Assembly: GCA_028683385.1 (NCBI GenBank)
Contig: JAQUIJ010000014.1
Location: 99,997-163,996, forward strand
Reading direction: 5' to 3'
From: Prolixibacteraceae bacterium
Lineage (GTDB): Bacteria > Bacteroidota > Bacteroidia > Bacteroidales > Prolixibacteraceae
DNA: 64,000 nt
Shown here in pieces: positions 16,412 through 24,748 of the stretch. The notes under the pieces were generated by a model. It was not told where the DNA came from, did no database searches, and worked only from the letters and a program-made list of their open reading frames with translations. The position numbers and the translations under genes are program-made. Position 1 is the first letter of the stretch, and each line of letters begins with the position of its first letter.

Positions 16412-19400
16412 TTACTGCATATTTTCTCTTGCTTTTCGTTTTTCTTCCAAACTCAAATGTTTGTCGTTGTCCCTCTCTTCACCCCAGGGTGAGCCGGGAG
16501 GGTTTTTGCCGCGGTCAACTCCCCATTTGATGTTGAATTTGGTGCGTAATACACCAGCTTCGACAAACGGACGGATATTTAAACGTACTCCATCGTTTAA
16601 GTCGGGTTCCCAGCCGATGGGTTGATGTTCAAGGGGTTTCCAGCGCACAAAAATATCGTAGGGCGCTTCGCCTTCCAATATGGCTACCAATTTCTCTTTG
16701 AGCTTGTTGGCAGCGCTTAATAAACCTTCGGCACCGCTTTCTTCGGCTTTCTTTTTGGCATCGCACATGCGAATCCAATCGCCTAAGTAGGTGTAAATGA
16801 GTTTGACCAGATTCTCTTTGGTGAGCTTGTGGTAATTGACCAAAGCAGAAAAACCGTCGTTGCGGCCATCCCAAATATGCCAGATAAACGGGCGGTTTTG
16901 GAAAACCTTGCAATGTTGAGCAAAAAACTCTTTGCGCAACCAATCTTCCAAATTAGCCGAAGATGCACCTTCCTTGGTTAGCAGTTGGTTAATGGTTTGG
17001 TTGTTCCATTCGCTGCCAAAAACGGTTTGCAGGTAGGCGCGCAAGCGGTCGGCACCGGCTTCCTCACCATTCACCGATGGAATACAAAAAATACCATCAT
17101 CATCGGTTAATTCATCAAATTCTTTTACCGCTTTTATCAATTCTCTGGCTTCGTCGGCCAACTCCATTTCTTTATCATTTTCGGCAGGCCAGCGATAACC
17201 CAACAGCCGGGCAACTGCCACTTGTAAAGGATTTTCGGCTTTTATGGGGTGCCCATGAAACAGCCATTGCGTAGCATCGTCACTGTAAGGTTTGGGTAAG
17301 CCGTTGGGGTATTTTTCTTCGGCTACTTTTTGCCAATGCTCTAAGTCGAAAGGTATTTTAGCTATTGTGGCGCAAGTGACAGATACCTTCTGGTCAATTT
17401 TTCTTATTTCTTCTCTGAAATATTTAGTTTTTGAAAACGCATATAATGCAGGTAGGTATTCGACCTTTTGGGGAACGATTGCATGAATATTACCATCGTA
17501 GATTTCACCAGTATAGATAAATGTAGGTAATTCTGACATTATTGAAACAACTACACCCAATTTACCCCAAGCCTTTTGCCCCTGATACCTACCACCTATT
17601 TCTTTGTAAATCTTTTTAAAGAGTTCACTTCTAAAAATCTGGTACATTCCACTGTAATCATTATCTCCTATTCCGCTTCCGTGCATAAAGATATATTCAG
17701 ACTTTATTGTATTAACTTCCCAAAAACCAAAAACAAGTCTGTTTCTGTCAGAGGCCATTGTTCCTTGCAATGAATCAGCAAAAGATGACAGTAGTTTTAT
17801 ATCCTGATTAAACTCTCCAAGAACGACCCTTGCATCCGGATTCCCCAACTGTTCCTTTTGATTTACGATTTTTAATTCATTAGTTTTAAGTGCTACGTCT
17901 TTGGCAGCAGCATTAGGGGCTTCACTAACATCAAGTCCAATAATTGATTGGTTGTCGGTGGGTTTTGTATTGGAGATAGAAATTAGTATAGCTTTAACAA
18001 CTTCTCCTGTAATTTGACTAAAAGCTCCGGCACCTAATCTTGCAATAAAATTCCATTGTAGATTTTTTAACAGGATTTCCCGATACTTCTTATAGGTAGT
18101 CAAGAACAACCAGTTTTGAGGAATAACCGTAGTAACTGAACCATGCGGAAGGGCCGTCTTAAATAACCTTTCTAAAAATACGGTGGCCAAATCCCCTTTT
18201 GCATCCGTATAATACTTCAAGACATAATCGGAAAGTACAGTGTCAAATTTGCCTTTTCCCAAGTACGGCACATTTGTAATTTGCAATGTATATTTCTGTG
18301 CCAGTATTTCCCCCGCTTTTGCAATACCGGCAGCCATAACCCCACGTTCTATCAGGTCTTTGTCGGCTTCGCCTTCCAGAGCTTTTGCCAATACGGGTTG
18401 TAATTGTTCAAAGCTGGCGGTAAAAGCATCGGCTTTAATGGTGGAAGGGTCTAACAGACTTCCTAATTCGGGCGCTAATTGGAAATGATTGTATAACATC
18501 CGCATTCCATTTTCCATACGGGCTTTATCAACCGGGTCGGCAATCTTATCCACCAACTTTACCCAATCTTCCACTTTGCCTTTTGGGGCAATGCCACTGC
18601 AAGCCAGATTCATTTCGGGCAGTTCTTTGTAATGTCCGCAAAATTTCCACGCTGTTAGAGCGAGGTTAAAAGCTGCAATTTGGGTACACCGGGCATCCAA
18701 CTCCAAACCGTGCAGGTTTTCGGTAATTACGCGGTTGGTAGCTTCCTCTTTGGTCAAAGCTTCTTCATACATCCGCAAACTGGCAAATACCGGGAATAAC
18801 GAAGCCACAAAATGGCCGGAACCCATGCAAGGGTCTAAAGATGTAACTTCTGCTGTTTTATCGGGCCAACCTTCGAATTTACCGGCGGCGGGTGTTCCAT
18901 CTTCTAAAAGCCTTAAATATTCAAATTTTACTGGTGGTGTAACCCCGGGGTTGCGGCTTACCCACCAGGCTCCAAGCGTATTGTCGATTAAAAAATGAAC
19001 CATGTAAGGTTCAGTAAAAAGCTGTGTTACGGCGGGTAATTTAGCCCCATCGATTTTAGCCCCACTTTTATTGATGTCTTCTTTTGCCTGACTTTGCCAA
19101 AACTGATAGACCCATCCCAATGCATCGTCGGCGGTAAATATGGCTTTGTCTAAACCGGCAATAATTTCTTCGAGTTTTATGCGGTCGTTGCTTGCAAACG
19201 TTACCTGCATCACAGGGTCATCGGTACGGAAAATGGCGGGTAGCATTTTTGAGGCATAAGAGGCGGCTGCTTCCCATTTATCGGCAAATCCTTCTTCTTT
19301 GGCCAGTTCTTCGCAATCGTCGAGGGTTACTGCCACGCCATCGGGGTGCATCAACAAGCCGTTTGCTTCGAGAAACCGGGCAAACAACATTTTGTGCCAG

Positions 19401-19657
19401 GTTTCATAAGCCAGCTCATAAGTAAGGTGTTCAATTTGTTGCGCACCGGTAGCAGGGCATTCATCGCCAAGCAACCTTGCTTTTTGGCGCAACCTGTTCC
19501 GCAGCGAGCGTTGTTCGGGCAACATGTGGCTAAATGGTTCGGGATTGTCGATTGCCAGGCTGTGCAAAGCATTAAAAGCACCTTCTTCCGATGTATTTCG
19601 GGCTTTTTTTACAGCATTTTCAAGCGTGCTGCGTTGTTGAGTGGTTAGTACTGCCAT
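16412..19657 (-). CDS. pglX: BREX-1 adenine-specific DNA methyltransferase PglX
   Basis: A 1081-residue protein. SAM-binding motif I reads SLDPCMGSGHFVASLF near residue 276. Catalytic motif IV reads ITNVPYLGKGKFD near 462, that is NVPY instead of the usual NPPY. The length, the leading helical region and the C-terminal target-recognition region (from about 640) fit BREX type 1 PglX. PglX methylates adenine in a non-palindromic host motif and so marks self DNA. Its start codon overlaps the last base of the brxC stop region at 19657, so the two are translationally coupled. A 275-bp gap holding a REP-like element separates it from the next gene. Confidence 0.93.
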   Translation of the reverse strand: MAVLTTQQRSTLENAVKKARNTSEEGAFNALHSLAIDNPEPFSHMLPEQRSLRNRLRQKARLLGDECPATGAQQIEHLTYELAYETWHKMLFARFLEANGLLMHPDGVAVTLDDCEELAKEEGFADKWEAAASYASKMLPAIFRTDDPVMQVTFASNDRIKLEEIIAGLDKAIFTADDALGWVYQFWQSQAKEDINKSGAKIDGAKLPAVTQLFTEPYMVHFLIDNTLGAWWVSRNPGVTPPVKFEYLRLLEDGTPAAGKFEGWPDKTAEVTSLDPCMGSGHFVASLFPVFASLRMYEEALTKEEATNRVITENLHGLELDARCTQIAAFNLALTAWKFCGHYKELPEMNLACSGIAPKGKVEDWVKLVDKIADPVDKARMENGMRMLYNHFQLAPELGSLLDPSTIKADAFTASFEQLQPVLAKALEGEADKDLIERGVMAAGIAKAGEILAQKYTLQITNVPYLGKGKFDTVLSDYVLKYYTDAKGDLATVFLERLFKTALPHGSVTTVIPQNWLFLTTYKKYREILLKNLQWNFIARLGAGAFSQITGEVVKAILISISNTKPTDNQSIIGLDVSEAPNAAAKDVALKTNELKIVNQKEQLGNPDARVVLGEFNQDIKLLSSFADSLQGTMASDRNRLVFGFWEVNTIKSEYIFMHGSGIGDNDYSGMYQIFRSELFKKIYKEIGGRYQGQKAWGKLGVVVSIMSELPTFIYTGEIYDGNIHAIVPQKVEYLPALYAFSKTKYFREEIRKIDQKVSVTCATIAKIPFDLEHWQKVAEEKYPNGLPKPYSDDATQWLFHGHPIKAENPLQVAVARLLGYRWPAENDKEMELADEARELIKAVKEFDELTDDDGIFCIPSVNGEEAGADRLRAYLQTVFGSEWNNQTINQLLTKEGASSANLEDWLRKEFFAQHCKVFQNRPFIWHIWDGRNDGFSALVNYHKLTKENLVKLIYTYLGDWIRMCDAKKKAEESGAEGLLSAANKLKEKLVAILEGEAPYDIFVRWKPLEHQPIGWEPDLNDGVRLNIRPFVEAGVLRTKFNIKWGVDRGKNPPGSPWGEERDNDKHLSLEEKRKARENMQ

Positions 19658-22600
19658 TATTTTAAAATTATTGAGCTTGAATTTTTAAGTAATTCCTCCA
19701 ATTCGGTTTTCAGTTCGGCAATATACGATTCAATGTCGGCCTGATTTGTTAAGGTTTTACGCGGCAAACTATAGGTACTGGCCTGTGGCGCTGACAATAA
19801 AATGGCATCTTCAAGTGCTGCCTGAAACTGGCCCGACAAAGCCGCAATTTTTGTATCCCACGCATAAAGCGAAGCTTTTTGCAGTTGGTTGAGCAGAGCA
19901 TGAGCATCGGCAGGTTTTATCTCGGGTTTGCCCAATAACTGGTGTTTGGCCAATGTGATGTGTTTTTGCTCGGGCGTTAGTTTGACGAAGTATTGATTTT
20001 CCTGCAATTCAGCCATTTTAAGGGTGTAACTTTCGATAAACCGTTCTTTCTGCTTGTTTAGCAAAGTCATTAATTTATCAGCAAGCTCATTTAATTTTGG
20101 CTGAATGGGGTCGGGTTCCTGAAGCAATAAGCGGTCTTCGCGAATTGCTGTAATCTCAGTTTTCAGTTGTTCAAAATCATCGGAATCGGGAGCATGGTTT
20201 GCCAGTTCTTTTAACAGGTTCCATTGTGGCTCGCGTGCTAAAACCAATTGAGCCTTATTACTCCATTCGGTATATTTCTCGCGAAGCGTGGTTTGCTGTT
20301 GCAAAATTTCCAATAGCCTTTCGTTTCCTTCTTTATTTTCAATGTCTTTTATAAAATTCAAATTGATGGGTTCGGGTCGCGGAGCATCGCCGCTTACCAT
20401 ATTTGCCAGCATTTTAAGCTTTTCGATAAAGGTGTTGGATAAGGGGAAAATCTCCTGATTGGGAGGACACGAAATGCCTACTTCCTGAAACAGTTTTTTT
20501 ATGGCAATTTTATCTTTGGCCGATAAAATATGTACTTCTTTCTTAAACGTGGCCTGATTTATTTTTCCTTGTTTCAGGTCCATTTCCGATGAGGAAATCC
20601 AGTTTACATTTTTCAACATTATCAGCATGGTATCTACTGCATCCTGGCTCCATCCATAAGGCGATTTCATAAACTGGTTACGGATGTCTTTACCCGTTTT
20701 TGAGGCATTTCCAATGTACCGTAATATTTCAGCAGCCACCGGATGTTTATCCACATCGTCTTTGAAATTTATGGAGTTTAACGCATCGGGAATACCTGCT
20801 TCGGCTTTTTTCAATGCCTGTCCCCAGTTTAAAGAATCGGCTTTACTTTTGAACTCGGGGAATTGGCGGTCGGCAATGCTGTTAAGGGCTTCCTGAATGT
20901 TGTCTTTTAACGAACCCGACTGAACAGCATTTCCACCGGCAAGATAAACTTTAGTTTCGTCGCAAATTTTTTCAATCAAATCCTGAATGGCTACTTTGGC
21001 TTGTGATTGCCTTGTTTCCATGCTTTTTTTTGCTTGTTCGCCTTCGGGTGTTGATGGCAAACCCATTGCATTGATGGCAAACCCGGCAGCCAGAAATTTG
21101 ATGATTTCTATTTTCAGTTCAGATTCCCTGAATTTTTTAACGAAAGCAAATGCGAGCGGAGCATTGTTGCCAGCAGCCCTTATTTCGTTCAAAACAAGTG
21201 TTTCATTTTCATACCATCCATCACGAATCCATAAATTTAGTTTATGCTCGGTATTGGGTGCGGTGTCTTTATCCCACAATTCAAAATCGCGTTCTATTCT
21301 TGAATACCCATGCGAAACCCTTACAGTTTTTGTTTTTTCCTTAAAATGGGAGACAATTTTTTCCCTTCTGTGGTTTTGAATCTGGTCGTCGCCCGAATTG
21401 AGCAGTTTGATGTATTGTTTGCTAAACTCCTGTTCCCATTCCTGCCCCACTTTTGTTTGAAGTTTAAATTCATCGCCAACAGGCATCAGCACATTTTCAG
21501 TCACCAGTTTTTTGACCAATTCCTTCACTTTTGAGCGGAATGCTTCAGAATTTGTATTCAAATTGTCAATCAGCAGGTCGGCAATCACTTTTTCATTCGA
21601 TTTCAGCCCTGTATCCGGAATTTCAGCAGTAATTTTTTCGAGCAGAAAAACTGCACTTAAAATTCGGCCTTCAATTTCAGCATCGCCACCTTTGGCTTTA
21701 CGTTCCTGAATAAGGTTGCTTGTGTCGTTCAGTAAAAGTCCAGACTGGATGAGGTCTGACCGGTTTTGTGTAAAAATAAAATCGGGAGGAATAACAGAAC
21801 CTACTTCCTTGTTTGCCAATGATTTTAAACCGTCATCAATTAATCGCAACTGATTCCGAAGCTGTCCCGAAGTACCAGCCACATCAATTACCTGCAATAC
21901 TTTATACCAAAACTTGCGCGTAGAAGGCAGCAAGGGATAATCTGCAACCAATGTATTTTTGTCTTCGGTAATGTAACCAAATACTGTCCCTTCCATGTTG
22001 CGCGAAATTTCGCCCAATGCCTGGTCGAGTTGTGTATTTAAAGAGGTTACACAGGAAGGTTTTTTATTTAAAATGGTTTTGCGGATTACTGTTTGAATAT
22101 CGGTGTTTGTAAGCTGAATGGGTACACGAAACCGGGCCATGAGTTTTTGAAGGTCTTTTGTGTCGGTTAAAGCATTTTGCCCGGTGCCAACCAATAAAAA
22201 TTTGCCATCGAACCTTGAACACAAATCTTCGGCAAGTAATTGTACATCGAAAGCAAGGTTACTATCCTGCCCGATGAATTGTTGAACCTCGTCTAAAATA
22301 ATGATGGTGCAAGGTATTTTTTCGCCAAAAGTTAGCGGAAGTATTTCATCGCGGATGGTTTTTACAAAATCCTCCCTGCCAATGGTTTCAACCCTTGCAA
22401 ATTGTGCCCTGAATAAATCGAGCAGTTTGGCTTCGTTTTCCGCTATTTCAGGCATCATTTGCAATACCGCTTTGGCAAGTGCTGTGGAAACAAAAATTCG
22501 CTCAATTTCTGTTTTTACATTTTTACCTGATGCTTCTAAAATTGCCTGAACACCATCATAAATACCTTCTTTTTTTAGCCAGTGTACAAATTTGAAATGA

Positions 22601-23091
22601 TGGTACTGCTGCGGAAGCCCTAAGGCATTCAGAAAAATTTGCATGAATGAATAACGGATATCCTTTGATGGAAAATCGCGCAATGTACCTGCTATCGACA
22701 AGCGTCCCTGAATTTTTTGTTTCCGGTCAACTTCAACAAACAAATCTTTTATTTCCTGTGGAAGAATATTGATATTCCGGGCGGTTTTTCCGTTGCCAAA
22801 ATCGAAATCATTCCATAGGTAGCTTGCCATTTTTACCAGATGTGATTTTCCGCTTCCATAAAAGCCACTTACCCAAAAAGCAGGCTGGACAGTACTTTCA
22901 TAATTCTGCAAATAAAATTCGAGCATCTTTTTTAATCCGTCATGATACTCTCCTTCGCATACAAAAGTTCTCAATTCGTATTCTGCTACCAATAAATCAT
23001 CATTCTCATTGATGTTTCTGATTTTTGCAACACCTTCGTTTTTAAGATTTACTTCTTCAGGATTCAGGGTGAAAAGTTCTCTAATTTTCAT
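19657..23091 (-). CDS. brxC: BREX protein BrxC (large ATPase)
   Basis: A 1144-residue protein. The N-terminus begins MKIRELFTLNPEEVNLKNEG, characteristic of BREX-1 BrxC. Walker A is WVSGFYGSGKSHLVKM near residue 80 and Walker B is IIILDEVQQFIGQ near 265. The C-terminal third is rich in long helices with coiled-coil character (about 890-1060). BrxC is an essential component of BREX defence and methylation, probably acting as an ATP-driven organiser of the complex. It lies 9 bp after brxB and overlaps pglX. The length is normal for the family (about 1100-1250). Confidence 0.93.
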   Translation of the reverse strand: MKIRELFTLNPEEVNLKNEGVAKIRNINENDDLLVAEYELRTFVCEGEYHDGLKKMLEFYLQNYESTVQPAFWVSGFYGSGKSHLVKMASYLWNDFDFGNGKTARNINILPQEIKDLFVEVDRKQKIQGRLSIAGTLRDFPSKDIRYSFMQIFLNALGLPQQYHHFKFVHWLKKEGIYDGVQAILEASGKNVKTEIERIFVSTALAKAVLQMMPEIAENEAKLLDLFRAQFARVETIGREDFVKTIRDEILPLTFGEKIPCTIIILDEVQQFIGQDSNLAFDVQLLAEDLCSRFDGKFLLVGTGQNALTDTKDLQKLMARFRVPIQLTNTDIQTVIRKTILNKKPSCVTSLNTQLDQALGEISRNMEGTVFGYITEDKNTLVADYPLLPSTRKFWYKVLQVIDVAGTSGQLRNQLRLIDDGLKSLANKEVGSVIPPDFIFTQNRSDLIQSGLLLNDTSNLIQERKAKGGDAEIEGRILSAVFLLEKITAEIPDTGLKSNEKVIADLLIDNLNTNSEAFRSKVKELVKKLVTENVLMPVGDEFKLQTKVGQEWEQEFSKQYIKLLNSGDDQIQNHRREKIVSHFKEKTKTVRVSHGYSRIERDFELWDKDTAPNTEHKLNLWIRDGWYENETLVLNEIRAAGNNAPLAFAFVKKFRESELKIEIIKFLAAGFAINAMGLPSTPEGEQAKKSMETRQSQAKVAIQDLIEKICDETKVYLAGGNAVQSGSLKDNIQEALNSIADRQFPEFKSKADSLNWGQALKKAEAGIPDALNSINFKDDVDKHPVAAEILRYIGNASKTGKDIRNQFMKSPYGWSQDAVDTMLIMLKNVNWISSSEMDLKQGKINQATFKKEVHILSAKDKIAIKKLFQEVGISCPPNQEIFPLSNTFIEKLKMLANMVSGDAPRPEPINLNFIKDIENKEGNERLLEILQQQTTLREKYTEWSNKAQLVLAREPQWNLLKELANHAPDSDDFEQLKTEITAIREDRLLLQEPDPIQPKLNELADKLMTLLNKQKERFIESYTLKMAELQENQYFVKLTPEQKHITLAKHQLLGKPEIKPADAHALLNQLQKASLYAWDTKIAALSGQFQAALEDAILLSAPQASTYSLPRKTLTNQADIESYIAELKTELEELLKNSSSIILK

Positions 23092-23100
23092 TTTGGTTAG

Positions 23101-23646
23101 TTATAATGTTATAGGTCTTGCCAGATAGTCCCATCCATCACGGGCATCGAGCAAACGGTATTGATTGTGTTCAAATTCTCCGGGGAAAAATATTAGTAAA
23201 CGCCCTTTAAAATCTTTATCGCATCTTTTGATAATTTCAGAAAGGCGCGCAAATCCAAATAAAGAAGATACATCTTTAAGGGCGATTAATGTATCCTGGT
23301 CTTGTTCTATTTGGGCTAATTCATTTTTTAGGAACTGGATGGCAAACGGAATAAACTCGGCTTCCAATTGGTCAACAATGTATTCGGGGCTATTGAAATA
23401 ATCATCTTTGTATTCGTGGCTGGTCATCCATAAAGGAAAACAAGGTTTCAACGAAATGCTTTTCCATTTTTTTCCGGCTTCCATTGTGGCAGTTTCAAAA
23501 TCACCGAGGCGAAAATCGATTTTGCGCTGTTCAGCCGGGTCGTAAACCAAAAACCAAATGCGCTCCTGCCCGGATAATGCCGATGCCCAGGGCTCTTTGA
23601 TAACTTTTACAAAAGCGCTTAATAGTTGCTCAATCTTTGATTGCAT
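23101..23646 (-). CDS. brxB: BREX protein BrxB (DUF1788)
   Basis: A 181-residue protein of the DUF1788 family. It starts MQSKIEQLLSAFVKVIKEPW and contains IWFLVYDPAEQRKIDFRLGDF (split by hydrophobic strands), then GFARLSEIIKRCDKDFKGR, RLLIFFPGEFEHNQYRLLDA and a C-terminal YLARPI. The family is a small BREX component of unknown biochemical role, needed for defence. The ATG at 23646 lies inside the end of brxA (17-bp overlap). A TTG start 9 bp further upstream is possible but less likely. The gene sits in the canonical order brxA-brxB-brxC. Confidence 0.92.
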   Translation of the reverse strand: MQSKIEQLLSAFVKVIKEPWASALSGQERIWFLVYDPAEQRKIDFRLGDFETATMEAGKKWKSISLKPCFPLWMTSHEYKDDYFNSPEYIVDQLEAEFIPFAIQFLKNELAQIEQDQDTLIALKDVSSLFGFARLSEIIKRCDKDFKGRLLIFFPGEFEHNQYRLLDARDGWDYLARPITL

Positions 23647-24361
23647 GGATACCAATTTTAGTTAACAAATGACTAAACGAAATCACCGTTACATTTCCGG
23701 CATATTGGTAATGTATTAAATCGCGCTTTGCACACTCAATGGCTAATTCTCTTAACTTGCTTTCATTGATGCAGAGAGATTTTACACCCACGCCGGACCA
23801 AATAAACTCACCTCTCGCACCATTGAGATAAGCAATAAGAAAGGCAAAACAGGCGATTCGATAACTTATTTCGGGCTGTGTCCGAATGTTCTTCACCTTT
23901 CCAACAATAAACCCAGCCTGTTTCCACGAACTGCCAATGTTTTGTGCCATTGATTTTCTTGTGGCCGCTGAATACCGGTTAGGATGATATTTTTCTATGT
24001 TTTCTTCAAGTCGCTCAACTGTAACTTTTTCGCCGATTGCCGTTTGTTGAACAACGCTAATACTCTGCTCAAGCATTGTATCATGATGTATAGCGAAGAT
24101 AAACGCTAACAATGGCTTTTCGCTTGCCTCTGTTATTGACCAGAAATATTGAAAGGCTTTAAATGAATGATTGTCAAGGTCGAAACCATACAGATTCTTC
24201 AGGTAACGGGTAGTTTTTTCCTGGCCTGACTGGGTTTTTTTTCTGGTTACATTTTCATTTAGAGTATCATTAAAATTACCTGTTTCACTTGCAAAATCCA
24301 TCACTTTTTCAAGTTCTGCAAACATGATGGTGCGGCTTGTATGTATGGTTTTAACCTTCAT
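23630..24361 (-). CDS. brxA: BREX protein BrxA (DUF1819)
   Basis: A 243-residue protein of the DUF1819/BrxA family, within or slightly above the usual length of about 200-240. Helical segments include LKNLYGFDLDNHSFKAFQYF and SSWKQAGFIVGKVKN. BrxA is a small DNA-binding protein of BREX with a fold related to RNA polymerase accessory proteins. It begins 5 bp after the stop of the XRE regulator gene and overlaps brxB, so regulator and core genes share one operon. It is the first structural gene of the system here. Confidence 0.9.
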   Translation of the reverse strand: MKVKTIHTSRTIMFAELEKVMDFASETGNFNDTLNENVTRKKTQSGQEKTTRYLKNLYGFDLDNHSFKAFQYFWSITEASEKPLLAFIFAIHHDTMLEQSISVVQQTAIGEKVTVERLEENIEKYHPNRYSAATRKSMAQNIGSSWKQAGFIVGKVKNIRTQPEISYRIACFAFLIAYLNGARGEFIWSGVGVKSLCINESKLRELAIECAKRDLIHYQYAGNVTVISFSHLLTKIGIHAIKD

Positions 24362-24366
24362 TACTT

Positions 24367-24654
24367 TTATTTTAGGATTTTTCCCAATTCTTTTTTTGCT
24401 TCTTCGAGCGCTTTCAAACCTACAACTTCTTCTTTAGCCATATCAAAGAGTTTGTCTGCCAGCCAAAGTATAAGTAGTTCCTCTTCCTCTATCCCTAAAA
24501 GCGGAGCCATCTTTTTTAGATGGATGCGGCTCAAAGGTTTTTCGTTACTTTCAATCTTGCTGATGTAGGCTGTATCAACTTCCAGTTCAGCAGCAATTTG
24601 CCTTTGAAGCAGTCCTTTTGATTCACGGAGTTCTTTAAGTTTTTCGCCCAGCAT
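24367..24654 (-). CDS. XRE-family transcriptional regulator of the BREX operon
   Basis: A 95-residue protein. The N-terminal 65 residues are a Cro/C1-type helix-turn-helix: LGEKLKELRESKGLLQRQIA, then LEVDTAYISKIESNEKPLSR. The C-terminal tail is a hydrophobic and acidic helix, possibly for dimerisation. It is the promoter-proximal gene, 5 bp before brxA. A 12-bp perfect inverted repeat and an exact TATATTTG promoter lie just upstream, so it very likely represses the whole BREX operon. Well-studied BREX loci often use a WYL-type BrxR; here an XRE protein takes that position. Confidence 0.88.
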   Translation of the reverse strand: MLGEKLKELRESKGLLQRQIAAELEVDTAYISKIESNEKPLSRIHLKKMAPLLGIEEEELLILWLADKLFDMAKEEVVGLKALEEAKKELGKILK

Positions 24655-24688
24655 TTTATTCCTATTTTGATACTTGTCCGGTAAAGGT

Positions 24689-24748
24689 CAAATATAAACA
24701 TAAAAACCAAAGACAAGATTGCAAACTTTGCAAAACTTGCAAAGTTTG
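24689..24748 (-). promoter_or_regulatory. BREX operon promoter and operator
   Basis: On the minus strand, TATATTTG (24689-24696) is an exact Bacteroidota -7 element, 35 bp before the XRE start. Upstream, CAAACTTTGCAA (24722-24733) and TTGCAAAGTTTG (24737-24748) form a perfect 12-bp inverted repeat with a 3-bp spacer. This is a fitting operator for the XRE dimer. The repeat abuts the stop codon of the DUF3987 gene (24749), so the promoter lies in a 94-bp gap. Confidence 0.75.
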
